DNA from: Crocinitomicaceae bacterium
GTDB taxonomy: Bacteria > Bacteroidota > Bacteroidia > Flavobacteriales_D > Crocinitomicaceae
Length of the DNA: 48,111 nucleotides
Assembly: GCA_022425625.1 (NCBI GenBank)
Contig: JAKMFD010000104.1
Span: 1 to 48,111, forward strand
Direction: 5' to 3'
Of this stretch, positions 38,025-46,887 are shown piece by piece. How positions within the stretch are numbered: position 1 is the stretch's first letter; the number at the start of each line of letters is the position of its first letter. The notes below the pieces were generated by a model. That model ran no database searches. It was not told where the DNA came from and saw nothing but the letters and a program-made list of their open reading frames with translations. The translations under genes and the position numbers were made by a program.

Positions 38025-39238
38025 TTCGTTCATTTTTAATAGCTTCAGTTGTTTTAGTACATAGCGCTATATGTTATGCACAAAGTATGCTTCCGGTTCA
38101 ACAGGATACTACTTTATTTTTACACTCTAATGAGATTATTTTTTCTGGTGTTGCTGATTATCAATCAACTTCTGTTGGAAAAGATATAACGAAAAGTTTT
38201 TTTTACGGCGGTTTTATTGATGATGAAATGAAAGGTGCTTCTAGTGGGAGACAGCAGTTGGTGAATAGGTTTGGTATTGATATAAATACGGAGATCGAGT
38301 ATAGAAACCATAAACGTGCCTTATTTAAAGATTCAACCATAGGATATTTATTTAAATATGGTTTTTATAATTTTTCGGGCATTCAATATACTGAGGATGT
38401 CTTCGATCTCTTGTTTTTTGGCAATTCCTCCTTCATAGGTGATACTGCATTTCTATCAGGAAGTCAATTCAGTTCTTATACCTTTCAGAAAATTGGGTTT
38501 GGTTGGTTTGATAAATATTCAAAGTCTAGCCTTACAGTTAATGCAATTGGTGTGCATAATTCATTGTCAGGTGTCATAAATAAAGGTGAATTATATCAAA
38601 GTGCATCTATCGACTCAGTAGATTTTTCTCTAGATGCCGTTTATAAGTCTTCAAATTCACAAACCTTTTGTGGTTTTGGTATAGCACTAGATCTCGATTA
38701 CCGCTTCAATATGCCTAAAAGTGATTCAGAGTTCATATATTTTCAATTAATGGCAAAAAATTTAGGTCTTGTTTTCATGCCTGATGTTATACAAAATAGA
38801 ATACAAGGGGAACTAGCATACGACAACTACAGCATTAATGATTTGTTAAATTCACAAACGATATTTCAAAATACGGATGAAACATTTGGTTCATTCTCAG
38901 ATACTGTGGAGACTAAAGGTAATTGGCGAGTTCTTCCAGCAATGCTTCAGTTTACAAAATTAGTTAATCGAAATTCAAGCCAAAAAATTCAAGGTTTTTA
39001 TGGTGCGCGTGCTTATCTTTCTTCTTCTTTTATGCCTATGTTTTTTGTAGGTTTAGATGTTCACCCAATCAAACGATATCGTTTTGGTCTTCAAGCAAGT
39101 TATGGTGGGTTTTCAAATTTAAGATGGGGTATGTATTCTGACCTGAAGTTTGACAAATTTAGTTTTGGCATCGCTTCAGAGAATTTATTTAGTCAGACAG
39201 GCGAATCTATAATCATAAGAATTTCATGCGCGTTTTAA
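38021..39238 (+). CDS. DUF5723-like outer-membrane-type protein
   Basis: Signal peptide ending CYAQS; beta-rich repeats, FGIDINTEIEYRNHKRA, RYRFGLQASYGGFSNLRWGMYSDLKFDKFSFGIASENLF; ATGA overlap with upstream gene. Confidence 0.65.
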   Translation: MIRSFLIASVVLVHSAICYAQSMLPVQQDTTLFLHSNEIIFSGVADYQSTSVGKDITKSFFYGGFIDDEMKGASSGRQQLVNRFGIDINTEIEYRNHKRALFKDSTIGYLFKYGFYNFSGIQYTEDVFDLLFFGNSSFIGDTAFLSGSQFSSYTFQKIGFGWFDKYSKSSLTVNAIGVHNSLSGVINKGELYQSASIDSVDFSLDAVYKSSNSQTFCGFGIALDLDYRFNMPKSDSEFIYFQLMAKNLGLVFMPDVIQNRIQGELAYDNYSINDLLNSQTIFQNTDETFGSFSDTVETKGNWRVLPAMLQFTKLVNRNSSQKIQGFYGARAYLSSSFMPMFFVGLDVHPIKRYRFGLQASYGGFSNLRWGMYSDLKFDKFSFGIASENLFSQTGESIIIRISCAF

Positions 39239-40677
39239 ATATAACCATCACTTTTTTGCTATTGTCGGCTTTTACATTCGGTCAACAACCATTTTACAAG
39301 GTATTTTCTGGTCTAGGATATGACGTAGGAAATGGCATTGTAGAATTAAGTGATTCCTCATATGTTGTTTGTGGCTCAAGTACAAGTTGGGAGGGCAGTT
39401 CACAAGTATTCCTTATGAAGGTTGATAGTATTGGTGCGAGAGAATGGACAAACCATTATGGCGGGGCTGAGTCTGATGGTGCCAAACGAATTTTATATAA
39501 AGAAAATTTAGGTCTATTTACAGTAGGTTTTACAAATTCTATTGGTTCTGGAGATTATAATGGCCTTGTAATGCATATGGACGTGAATGGCACATTAATT
39601 TGGGAGCAAAAAATTGGTAGTGACAATGCTTGGGAGTTTATTTACGATGCTGTTTTTGTTGAGGATTCATCTATTTTATGCGTAGGGGAAAGTCAAAATT
39701 TAGAAGATGGCGATAAAGATATTTTTGTTGCGCGTATTTCTAAGGAAGGCGAATTAATTTGGAGTCTGAAGTATGCGAATCCAGGGATTGATTATGCAAC
39801 CTCTATTGCCAATTTAGAGGATAGCTTATTTGTTATTGGAGGTAGTTTTTACTGTGCGGATTCCTCAAACCAAAAAGGGTTTGTAATGAAGATTAATAAT
39901 GAAGGCACTATTTTGTGGCGTGATACTTTGGGTAACTATTCAGGGAAATATGTAATAGAAGATGTTTGTATTGCTGACGATAAAATAAATGCGGTAGGTG
40001 CACGAGAGGTAGAAGTAGATAATCATGATTCATATTTATTAAAGCTCAATTTTGAGGGTGATGTTTTATTTGAACAAACTGAAAATGACCCTAACGGTGA
40101 AAGTGATGTAATTATGGATGAAATTGCATTCATTCCTTCGGTAAATAAAAATATTATTGGTTTTAAGGTGATTAATGCCTTCAGCTTTCAGGACGATTAT
40201 GATGCCAACATTGGTTTTTTCAATGAAAGCTCTTTTTTGTGGATGAATAATTTTACATCAATAAATTATTTAGGCTTAGATGAAGTGAACCAGCTTGTGC
40301 CAACATCCGATGGTGCTTTTATTGGCGTTGGACAAACGACCTATCCTATTAGTGGAGGTAGTAATGTTTTTATCCTAAAGTATTCATTGGAAGAGGGTTT
40401 TCCTAATACTGCTGAGTATTATACTATTGATACACTTGTTGGTATTGATTCGAATCCAGTAAAAGAAACCTTTAAGGTTTTCCCAAACCCATGTGACGAA
40501 TCTATTTTCTTTGATTTTAATAAGAGTTGGGCACGGGTAAAAATATTGAATAGTTTTGGGCAAGTTATATCTGATAAAGAGCTTTCTTTAAATCTGCCCA
40601 TGAATGTTTCTTGGCTAAAAAGTGGCGTGTATTATCTTCAGATTGACAATCAAACGCGCAAAATTATTAAGCTCTAG
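39226..40677 (+). CDS. secreted T9SS type A sorting-domain protein with beta-propeller-like repeats
   Basis: Signal peptide; repeated DGxxxxxxFTNSIGSGDYNGLVMHMDVNGTLIWEQKIG-type units; C-terminal FKVFPNPCDESIFFDF...SGVYYLQID. Confidence 0.85.
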   Translation: MRVLNITITFLLLSAFTFGQQPFYKVFSGLGYDVGNGIVELSDSSYVVCGSSTSWEGSSQVFLMKVDSIGAREWTNHYGGAESDGAKRILYKENLGLFTVGFTNSIGSGDYNGLVMHMDVNGTLIWEQKIGSDNAWEFIYDAVFVEDSSILCVGESQNLEDGDKDIFVARISKEGELIWSLKYANPGIDYATSIANLEDSLFVIGGSFYCADSSNQKGFVMKINNEGTILWRDTLGNYSGKYVIEDVCIADDKINAVGAREVEVDNHDSYLLKLNFEGDVLFEQTENDPNGESDVIMDEIAFIPSVNKNIIGFKVINAFSFQDDYDANIGFFNESSFLWMNNFTSINYLGLDEVNQLVPTSDGAFIGVGQTTYPISGGSNVFILKYSLEEGFPNTAEYYTIDTLVGIDSNPVKETFKVFPNPCDESIFFDFNKSWARVKILNSFGQVISDKELSLNLPMNVSWLKSGVYYLQIDNQTRKIIKL

Positions 40678-41839
40678 AACGTCTTCGCTTCTTTTCGGTT
40701 AAAATCAGCCCCAGCTCTCTTCCTGTCTGACCTGCAACTGACGTGTTTTCGTCCGCTCTCCTAAGTAGGTAGGGCATAACCTCTTTTACAGGTCCAAAAG
40801 GCACATATTTTGCCACATTAAATCCTTCATTTGCGAGGTTAAAGGATATGTGATCACTCATTCCAAGTAATTGTGCAAAATAAACCCGAGGATCGCCATT
40901 ACCAATGTTGTGATTTTTTAAAGCCTCCGAGAGCATTAAAGAGCTCGACTCGTTGTGTGTTCCCGCCACTAAGGCAAAGTCACTCAAATGTTTCAAAATA
41001 TAGTCTTGTGCCTTGTTGTAATCTGTATCCGTAGCGGCTTTGTCTTTTTGAATAGGCGAGGGGTACCCTTTTTCTAATGCGCGTGCTCTTTCTTTCTCCA
41101 TGTAGGCACCCCGGACTAGCTTTACTCCATATGTTATTCCATTTTTAGAAGCTTCTTCTCTACACTTTTTTAGGAATTCGAATCGATCATGTCGGTACAT
41201 CTGAATTGTATTGTAAACGATTGTTTTTGATGTATTAAATTTTAACATCATTTCAAAGGCCCAAATGTCAATAATATCCTGAATCCAGCTTTCCTCAGCA
41301 TCAATAAAAACAGGTACGCCTTTTTCGTAGGCAATTGAACAAATCCTGTTTATTCTCTCTTTTATTTGATCCAGTTTTATTTGATCCTCAGCTCTTATTA
41401 TTTCATCAATATTATTTGCTTTTTCTAACAATCCAAAATCGCTTATTCCTGTTATTTTAAATACTGCAAAAGGAATCTCTCGCTGTGAATCTGCTTTTAT
41501 GATAGTGTCAATAATAATTTGGGTAGTACGTTCAAAGTCGTCATCTTCCGTTTTACCTTCTACTGAGTAGTCTAAAATTGTACCTATACCATGGGCTCCC
41601 AATGCTGTAATTGTCTCGCTGCACTCTTCAATGTTTTCCCCTCCACAAAACTGTTTGAAAATAGTTCGTTTTACAATGAAATTAATCGGAAGTCTTAGTT
41701 TTAATGCAGCTAAGGTTATTGCTTTCCCCAACTTCACGATGAAAGGCGAACCTATGACTCTAAAGAGCCAATATGCTCTATTTAAATCTAGGTTTGATTT
41801 AAGCTTAAATGCAACTTTAGTATTCTCGAAATTCAGCAC
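40667..41839 (-). CDS. proline dehydrogenase family protein
   Basis: FKQFCGGENIEEC, TILDYSVEGK, GVKLVRGAYMEKERARA, GTHNESSSLM, FAQLLGMSD, VPFGPVKEVMPYLLRRADENTSVAGQ; GTG start. Confidence 0.93.
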   Translation of the reverse strand: MLNFENTKVAFKLKSNLDLNRAYWLFRVIGSPFIVKLGKAITLAALKLRLPINFIVKRTIFKQFCGGENIEECSETITALGAHGIGTILDYSVEGKTEDDDFERTTQIIIDTIIKADSQREIPFAVFKITGISDFGLLEKANNIDEIIRAEDQIKLDQIKERINRICSIAYEKGVPVFIDAEESWIQDIIDIWAFEMMLKFNTSKTIVYNTIQMYRHDRFEFLKKCREEASKNGITYGVKLVRGAYMEKERARALEKGYPSPIQKDKAATDTDYNKAQDYILKHLSDFALVAGTHNESSSLMLSEALKNHNIGNGDPRVYFAQLLGMSDHISFNLANEGFNVAKYVPFGPVKEVMPYLLRRADENTSVAGQTGRELGLILTEKKRRRSRA

Positions 41840-41843
41840 AACA

Positions 41844-41851
41844 CAAAAATA
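41844..41851 (-). promoter_or_regulatory. candidate -7 element TATTTTTG for proline dehydrogenase
   Basis: TAnnTTTG ending 4 nt before the GTG start. Confidence 0.45.
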
Positions 41852-41892
41852 ATGTCTTTTTATATATAAGCAGTCTAAGGCTCAATAATCTG

Positions 41893-41900
41893 TATATTTG
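41893..41900 (+). promoter_or_regulatory. candidate -7 element TATATTTG for aroB
   Basis: TAnnTTTG 17 nt upstream of the aroB ATG. Confidence 0.5.
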
Positions 41901-41917
41901 AAATATTAAATTGATGT

Positions 41918-42994
41918 ATGGTTAAGATAGAAAGTAAAGACTCTATTATTGAAATCGGTTCGTTATTATCCTCCTCTTTGTCAGAGGTGCTTTCTGAATA
42001 TAAAAATCATAATGTAATTGTCGTTGTGGATAATAACACGCATGATGCATGTTTGGAATACTTAATCACATCATTTCCAGGACTTGAAAAAGCTGAAATT
42101 ATACTACTACCGAATGGCGAGGAAAACAAGGTAATGGAAGTTTGTATGCAGGTATGGAATGCTTTTACTGAGTATGGTTTTGGAAGACGCGATTTAGTTC
42201 TAAATTTAGGAGGGGGAGTTGTAACTGATATGGGTGGTTTCATTGCCTCTATATTTAAGAGAGGCATGAATTTTATTCATATTCCAACAACTTTACTTGG
42301 TATGGTTGATGCGGCTGTTGGAGGAAAGAATGGTATTGATTTGGGTCCTTACAAGAATCAATTGGGCTCCATAAAGAAACCGCGAAATGTATTTATTGAT
42401 ACTGCTTTTCTCTCGACTCTACCAGAACAGGAGTTTTATAATGGTTATGCTGAGATGTTGAAATATGGTTTAATTCATGATAATTCCTTATATAATGATT
42501 TAAAAAAGTACAGCACCGAAAAAGATTTTAACCGTTTGGAGAATATTGAAAAATGTATCCAAATAAAGGTCGAAATTTCTGAAAAAGACCTGCAAGATGT
42601 TGGACAACGAATGCTGCTTAATTTTGGTCATACATTTGGTCATGCCATTGAAGGTTATTTACTTGAGTCCTCTCCAATTTCACATGGACATGCTGTGGGA
42701 ATTGGTATGTGCGCTGAAAGCTATATTTCAATGCAACGTGGTATGCTTTTGAAAGAAGATTTTGATGATATTCAAGTGTTGCTTCTGCGTACTTATCCTT
42801 TTATTGAATTTGACGAATCTGAAATTGATGGAATTTTGGAATTGATGTATAATGATAAAAAAAACGAAGACGGTAAAATCCTATCAGTGCTATTAACTTC
42901 AATTGGGTCGGCTAGCTTTCACAATGAAATCATGGAGGATGAAATTCGATTAGCCCTGAGGTATGTGTCAATGCTATCAGCATCGTCAAATTAA
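41918..42994 (+). CDS. aroB: 3-dehydroquinate synthase
   Basis: LNLGGGVVTDMGGFIASIFKRGMNFIHIPTTLLGMVDAAVGGKNGIDLG, GYAEMLKYGLI, LNFGHTFGHAIEG, SHGHAVGIGM. Confidence 0.96.
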   Translation: MVKIESKDSIIEIGSLLSSSLSEVLSEYKNHNVIVVVDNNTHDACLEYLITSFPGLEKAEIILLPNGEENKVMEVCMQVWNAFTEYGFGRRDLVLNLGGGVVTDMGGFIASIFKRGMNFIHIPTTLLGMVDAAVGGKNGIDLGPYKNQLGSIKKPRNVFIDTAFLSTLPEQEFYNGYAEMLKYGLIHDNSLYNDLKKYSTEKDFNRLENIEKCIQIKVEISEKDLQDVGQRMLLNFGHTFGHAIEGYLLESSPISHGHAVGIGMCAESYISMQRGMLLKEDFDDIQVLLLRTYPFIEFDESEIDGILELMYNDKKNEDGKILSVLLTSIGSASFHNEIMEDEIRLALRYVSMLSASSN

Positions 42995-42995
42995 A

Positions 42996-43016
42996 AAGCC
43001 CCGCTAGGCGAGGCTT
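42996..43016. terminator. bidirectional terminator between convergent aroB and the S46 peptidase gene
   Basis: AAGCCcCGC-TAG-GCGaGGCTT stem between convergent stops. Confidence 0.7.
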
Positions 43017-43036
43017 GTTTAGTTATAAATTTCTTG

Positions 43037-45157
43037 TTATTTAATAACAGTCATCTCTTCTACAATGTGCTTCGCACCTGCATATTTGTCTATTAAAAAT
43101 AACACATATCGAATATCAACATTAATCGTTTTTTGAAGTTTGTTGTCGAATATGACATCGCCTGCCATAGCCTCAATATTACCATCAAATGCTAAACCGA
43201 TTAATTCTCCATTCCCATTAAGTACTGGAGAGCCAGAGTTACCTCCAGTAATGTCATTATTGGTTAAGAAATTAACGGGCATATAGCCGTCTTTATCTGC
43301 ATACGGGCCGAAATCTTTGGATTCATATAAATCAATAAGGCCTTGAGGTAAATCAAACTCTGGGTCGTCATCAATAAACTTATTCACGGTTCCTTTCAAG
43401 GTAGTGTAGTAGTTTTCTTTTGCATCATTTCTTGGATCGCTCGGCAAGGGGCTAACCTTACCATAAGTCAACCTCAATGTTGAATTTGCATCAGGATAGA
43501 TTACCGGACTCAATCCAGATGCTCTCATACCATCAACGAGCATTCGGTAGGCACGATCAAACTTCTCTTTTGCCTCGTCAATTTTAGAATCACTAGAGAA
43601 GTAATGTCCTATTAATTTATTTGATAAAATCATTAATGGATCACTGTCTAATAGTTCCTTGCTCGGGACTTTTAGAAACGCATTCATGCGTTCTTCAGAT
43701 GAAAAGATTGATAAATCAAGGACCGCTTTAATATATTCATCTAAAGGGATATTTAATTCATTCGAATAAACATCAACAAATTCAGGTAATATATAGCCTG
43801 CCTTTTCCGTGTAAAGTTTTAGCATTTCGATAAGCATTTCTTTTTCAAGGCTTATATTACTCGTTGCTAAAAAATCAGCAATGGCGTTTTTGGCAGCATC
43901 AGCGGCGCTCTCATCTTCTGAATATTTCGAAAGAACCCTTCCAAGACTTCTAGATATCGTAGCGTATTTTGAGCCTCTAAATACCATTCTTAAATAATTG
44001 TCATGTCTCGCTTTGTCGTTCGTCAAGTTGTAGTAATCATTGATATCTTTGATGATATCTCGATAAGATGAATTCTTCTTCTTTTTAGACCATTTATCAA
44101 ATTTCGCTTCATTTTTCGCCTTTGATTCAGCAGTTTTAAATTTGGTCAAAGCATTAATCATACCTTGACGATTTTTCCAATAATTCGCCACGCCAGCATA
44201 TTTCGAAGCATAATTCAAACGCACTGCGTCATCGGTATCCATGTATTTTTTCATGACATCCATGGCTTTCTTCGATGCCTCCACCCAAGCTGGATATGCA
44301 TATTTAACATTTTGATCAATACCGCCTGCTGGAAGCCAACGATTTGTTCTACCTGGGTAACCTAGAATCATAGCGAAATCATCTTTTTCAACACCTTTGA
44401 TATTTACTGGAAGGTGATGTTTTGGTTTTAAAGGAACATTGTCTTTTGAATAATCCGCAGGGTTTCCATCAGTGTCAGCATAAACTCTGAACATAGAAAA
44501 ATCACCTGTATGTCTCGGCCATTCCCAATTGTCCGTATCTCCACCAAACTTACCAACACTAGCAGGGGGTGTTCCTACAAGTCTTACATCATTGTAGTCT
44601 TGATAGACAAAATAGTAGAATTCATTCCCCTGAAAGAACGAACGAACACTCACGACGTACTTTCCATTCTCGCTATTTTCTTCCTCGATTTTCTTTGTTT
44701 CTTCTTTGATGGCATTCGCCCTTTCTTCCTCAGTCATTTCATCATTAAGCAGATCAAGAATCCTTTTTGAAACATCATCCATACGAACAAAAAATCTTAC
44801 ATATAGCGAATTGGGTTTCATCTCTTCTTGTTTGCTTCCTGCCCAAAAACCGTTGGTTAAATAGTCATTTTCTGGAGATGAGAGCTCTGCGATTGCACTA
44901 TATCCACAATGGTGATTTGTAAGAACAAGGCCTTCACTCGAAACAAGCTCTGCTGTACATCCTCCATTGAATTGAACAATTGCATCTTTTAAGCTGGAAT
45001 TGTTAATGCTATAGATTTCTTCCGATGTGAGCTGAAGCCCCATTTTTTCCATATCGCGTTGATTTAAACGATCTAGAAACATAAGGAACCACATTCCTTC
45101 GTCTGCATGCACAAACATGCCAACAAAAAGCGATAACGCTACTAAAATATTTTTCAT
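43037..45157 (-). CDS. S46 family dipeptidyl-peptidase (DPP7/DPP11 family)
   Basis: Signal peptide; DEGMWFLMFLDRLNQRDMEKMGLQLTSEEIYSINNSSLKDAIVQFNGGCTAELVSSEGLVLTNHHCGYSAI; GGDTDNWEWPRHTGDFSMFRVY; NDITGGNSGSPVLNGNGELIGLAFDGN. Confidence 0.96.
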   Translation of the reverse strand: MKNILVALSLFVGMFVHADEGMWFLMFLDRLNQRDMEKMGLQLTSEEIYSINNSSLKDAIVQFNGGCTAELVSSEGLVLTNHHCGYSAIAELSSPENDYLTNGFWAGSKQEEMKPNSLYVRFFVRMDDVSKRILDLLNDEMTEEERANAIKEETKKIEEENSENGKYVVSVRSFFQGNEFYYFVYQDYNDVRLVGTPPASVGKFGGDTDNWEWPRHTGDFSMFRVYADTDGNPADYSKDNVPLKPKHHLPVNIKGVEKDDFAMILGYPGRTNRWLPAGGIDQNVKYAYPAWVEASKKAMDVMKKYMDTDDAVRLNYASKYAGVANYWKNRQGMINALTKFKTAESKAKNEAKFDKWSKKKKNSSYRDIIKDINDYYNLTNDKARHDNYLRMVFRGSKYATISRSLGRVLSKYSEDESAADAAKNAIADFLATSNISLEKEMLIEMLKLYTEKAGYILPEFVDVYSNELNIPLDEYIKAVLDLSIFSSEERMNAFLKVPSKELLDSDPLMILSNKLIGHYFSSDSKIDEAKEKFDRAYRMLVDGMRASGLSPVIYPDANSTLRLTYGKVSPLPSDPRNDAKENYYTTLKGTVNKFIDDDPEFDLPQGLIDLYESKDFGPYADKDGYMPVNFLTNNDITGGNSGSPVLNGNGELIGLAFDGNIEAMAGDVIFDNKLQKTINVDIRYVLFLIDKYAGAKHIVEEMTVIK

Positions 45158-45313
45158 TTTTTCATTTTTAAATTTAGATTCCTAAAATACCTAAAATAAA
45201 ATGAACGTTAATAAATTCAGATCGGATTTACACTTTCAATAAGATTTGGTTCATTTATTTATGTTATTCGATTAACTAAAACGAAACGTTACTTTTAACA
45301 AAAAATAAAAATT

Positions 45314-45799
45314 ATGAATATGAAAACTTTAAAAATGACATTTTCATTACTGATTACTCTGTCCTTTTGTAACACTGTTCATAGTCAATCATGTATAGAT
45401 AGTTCTTTAATTAATCCGAATATGATTTGCTTAGAAATTTATGAGCCAGTTTGTGGATGTGATCAAGTCACCTATTCGAATGATTGTGAGGCTACCTATT
45501 ATTTTGGTGTAACATCATATACTCCAGGTGAATGCAATACATCGGGGATTGAACAAACTGAAAACAATGAAAAGCTATGTGTTTATCCCAGCCCTTCAAA
45601 TGATGGGATTTTCTCAATTAATTATATGGGCCTTGTGTCTAGGGTTGAGATGGTGGATGTGTTTGGCCGAATTCTTAAGGTGCCTTATAATGCTGCAAAA
45701 AGCGAAATTGATGCTTCCACCTTGAATGCTGGCAAATATTTCCTTAAAATTGAATCAAAAAAGCAATTGTTTGTACAACAAGTATTCATAATCAAATAG
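45314..45799 (+). CDS. small secreted Kazal-type domain protein with T9SS sorting domain
   Basis: Signal peptide; CLEIYEPVCGCDQVTYSNDCEATYYFGVTSYTPGEC; C-terminal VYPSPSNDGIFSINY...AGKYFLKIE. Confidence 0.85.
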   Translation: MNMKTLKMTFSLLITLSFCNTVHSQSCIDSSLINPNMICLEIYEPVCGCDQVTYSNDCEATYYFGVTSYTPGECNTSGIEQTENNEKLCVYPSPSNDGIFSINYMGLVSRVEMVDVFGRILKVPYNAAKSEIDASTLNAGKYFLKIESKKQLFVQQVFIIK

Positions 45800-45857
45800 C
45801 ACCTAATTATGTCCATAATAAAATGCTTGACACTGAGTTTTTTAATTGATTCAAGTC

Positions 45858-46733
45858 TTATTCTTTTATAAACTTCATTATACTACCATCTATTTCAATG
45901 AAATAGATATTGTTTTTTAAATCCGTAACGTCAATCGTTAAATCATTTTTATTATGACTGCCTTTTTTAATACTCTCACCGAGTATGTTGGTGATTACAA
46001 ATTCTCCATTACCTGCTAAGTTTGAAATTGTTATTTTTTTTGATGCGGGGTTTGGGAACATGCGAAGTGGTTTTCTTACTTCTTCAAATACAGTTACAGT
46101 TGGTGGGTTGCATGCATTATTAAAATAGGTTATTTCTGCATCTTTATTCAGTGAAATTAGGCATGAACACAAATTGTAATGATCATGCATATATGCTAAG
46201 CCATAGTTTGTTCCAACACCTTCAATGAAGGTAAGTGGAAAATCACTCGACCAATGCTGATAGGTAGTTCTGACATGTTTTAACCCTGATGAATAATAAA
46301 TGGAATCAACAATAGAAATGTCTTGATCTCCGAACATTTCATGCACGACAAAACTTTCTCCCTCTTGAAGTGATAAGTCCATAATTAAAAACTCAACGGT
46401 ATCATAACCTTGAATTGTTTCAATTACACCCGTGTACCAAACACGACCATTTTGTGTATCTTCTCTAACTATAGCATTACCAGAAAATGGAACAAGGCTA
46501 TAATTTATAGTTCCTGAATTAGGTGTTCCAATTCTATGATAAAAGACATTATCGAGAATTACTGTTTCGTTAGAAACTTTCTCAAGAATTTCTGCTTGAT
46601 CAAGATTACAAAAAGGGTACTGCCATTTTGTGCTTTCAATCCCAAAAATTGACTGATATTCTTGGCAGAATGTATTTGTTGAAAGCAGAAGAGATATAAG
46701 AAGTAGAAAAGATATTTGATTGAAATGTTTCAT
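45858..46733 (-). CDS. secreted T9SS type A sorting-domain protein of unknown function
   Basis: Signal peptide; C-terminal RMFPNPASKKITISNLAGNGEFVITNILGESIKKG...NNIYFIEIDGSIMKFIKE. Confidence 0.85.
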   Translation of the reverse strand: MKHFNQISFLLLISLLLSTNTFCQEYQSIFGIESTKWQYPFCNLDQAEILEKVSNETVILDNVFYHRIGTPNSGTINYSLVPFSGNAIVREDTQNGRVWYTGVIETIQGYDTVEFLIMDLSLQEGESFVVHEMFGDQDISIVDSIYYSSGLKHVRTTYQHWSSDFPLTFIEGVGTNYGLAYMHDHYNLCSCLISLNKDAEITYFNNACNPPTVTVFEEVRKPLRMFPNPASKKITISNLAGNGEFVITNILGESIKKGSHNKNDLTIDVTDLKNNIYFIEIDGSIMKFIKE

Positions 46734-46887
46734 TTTAAATTGGTTGATGAAGGAATCCCTTCGGTAAATTAAAAACCAAAAGGCTTATTTCACAACTTAA
46801 AAAATTAAAACTCTTTGCGAATTTACAACATATTTAGAAATATTTTAGGCAAACTTGAAATATTCCCGGAAACGTTCGGGTGTTTTT

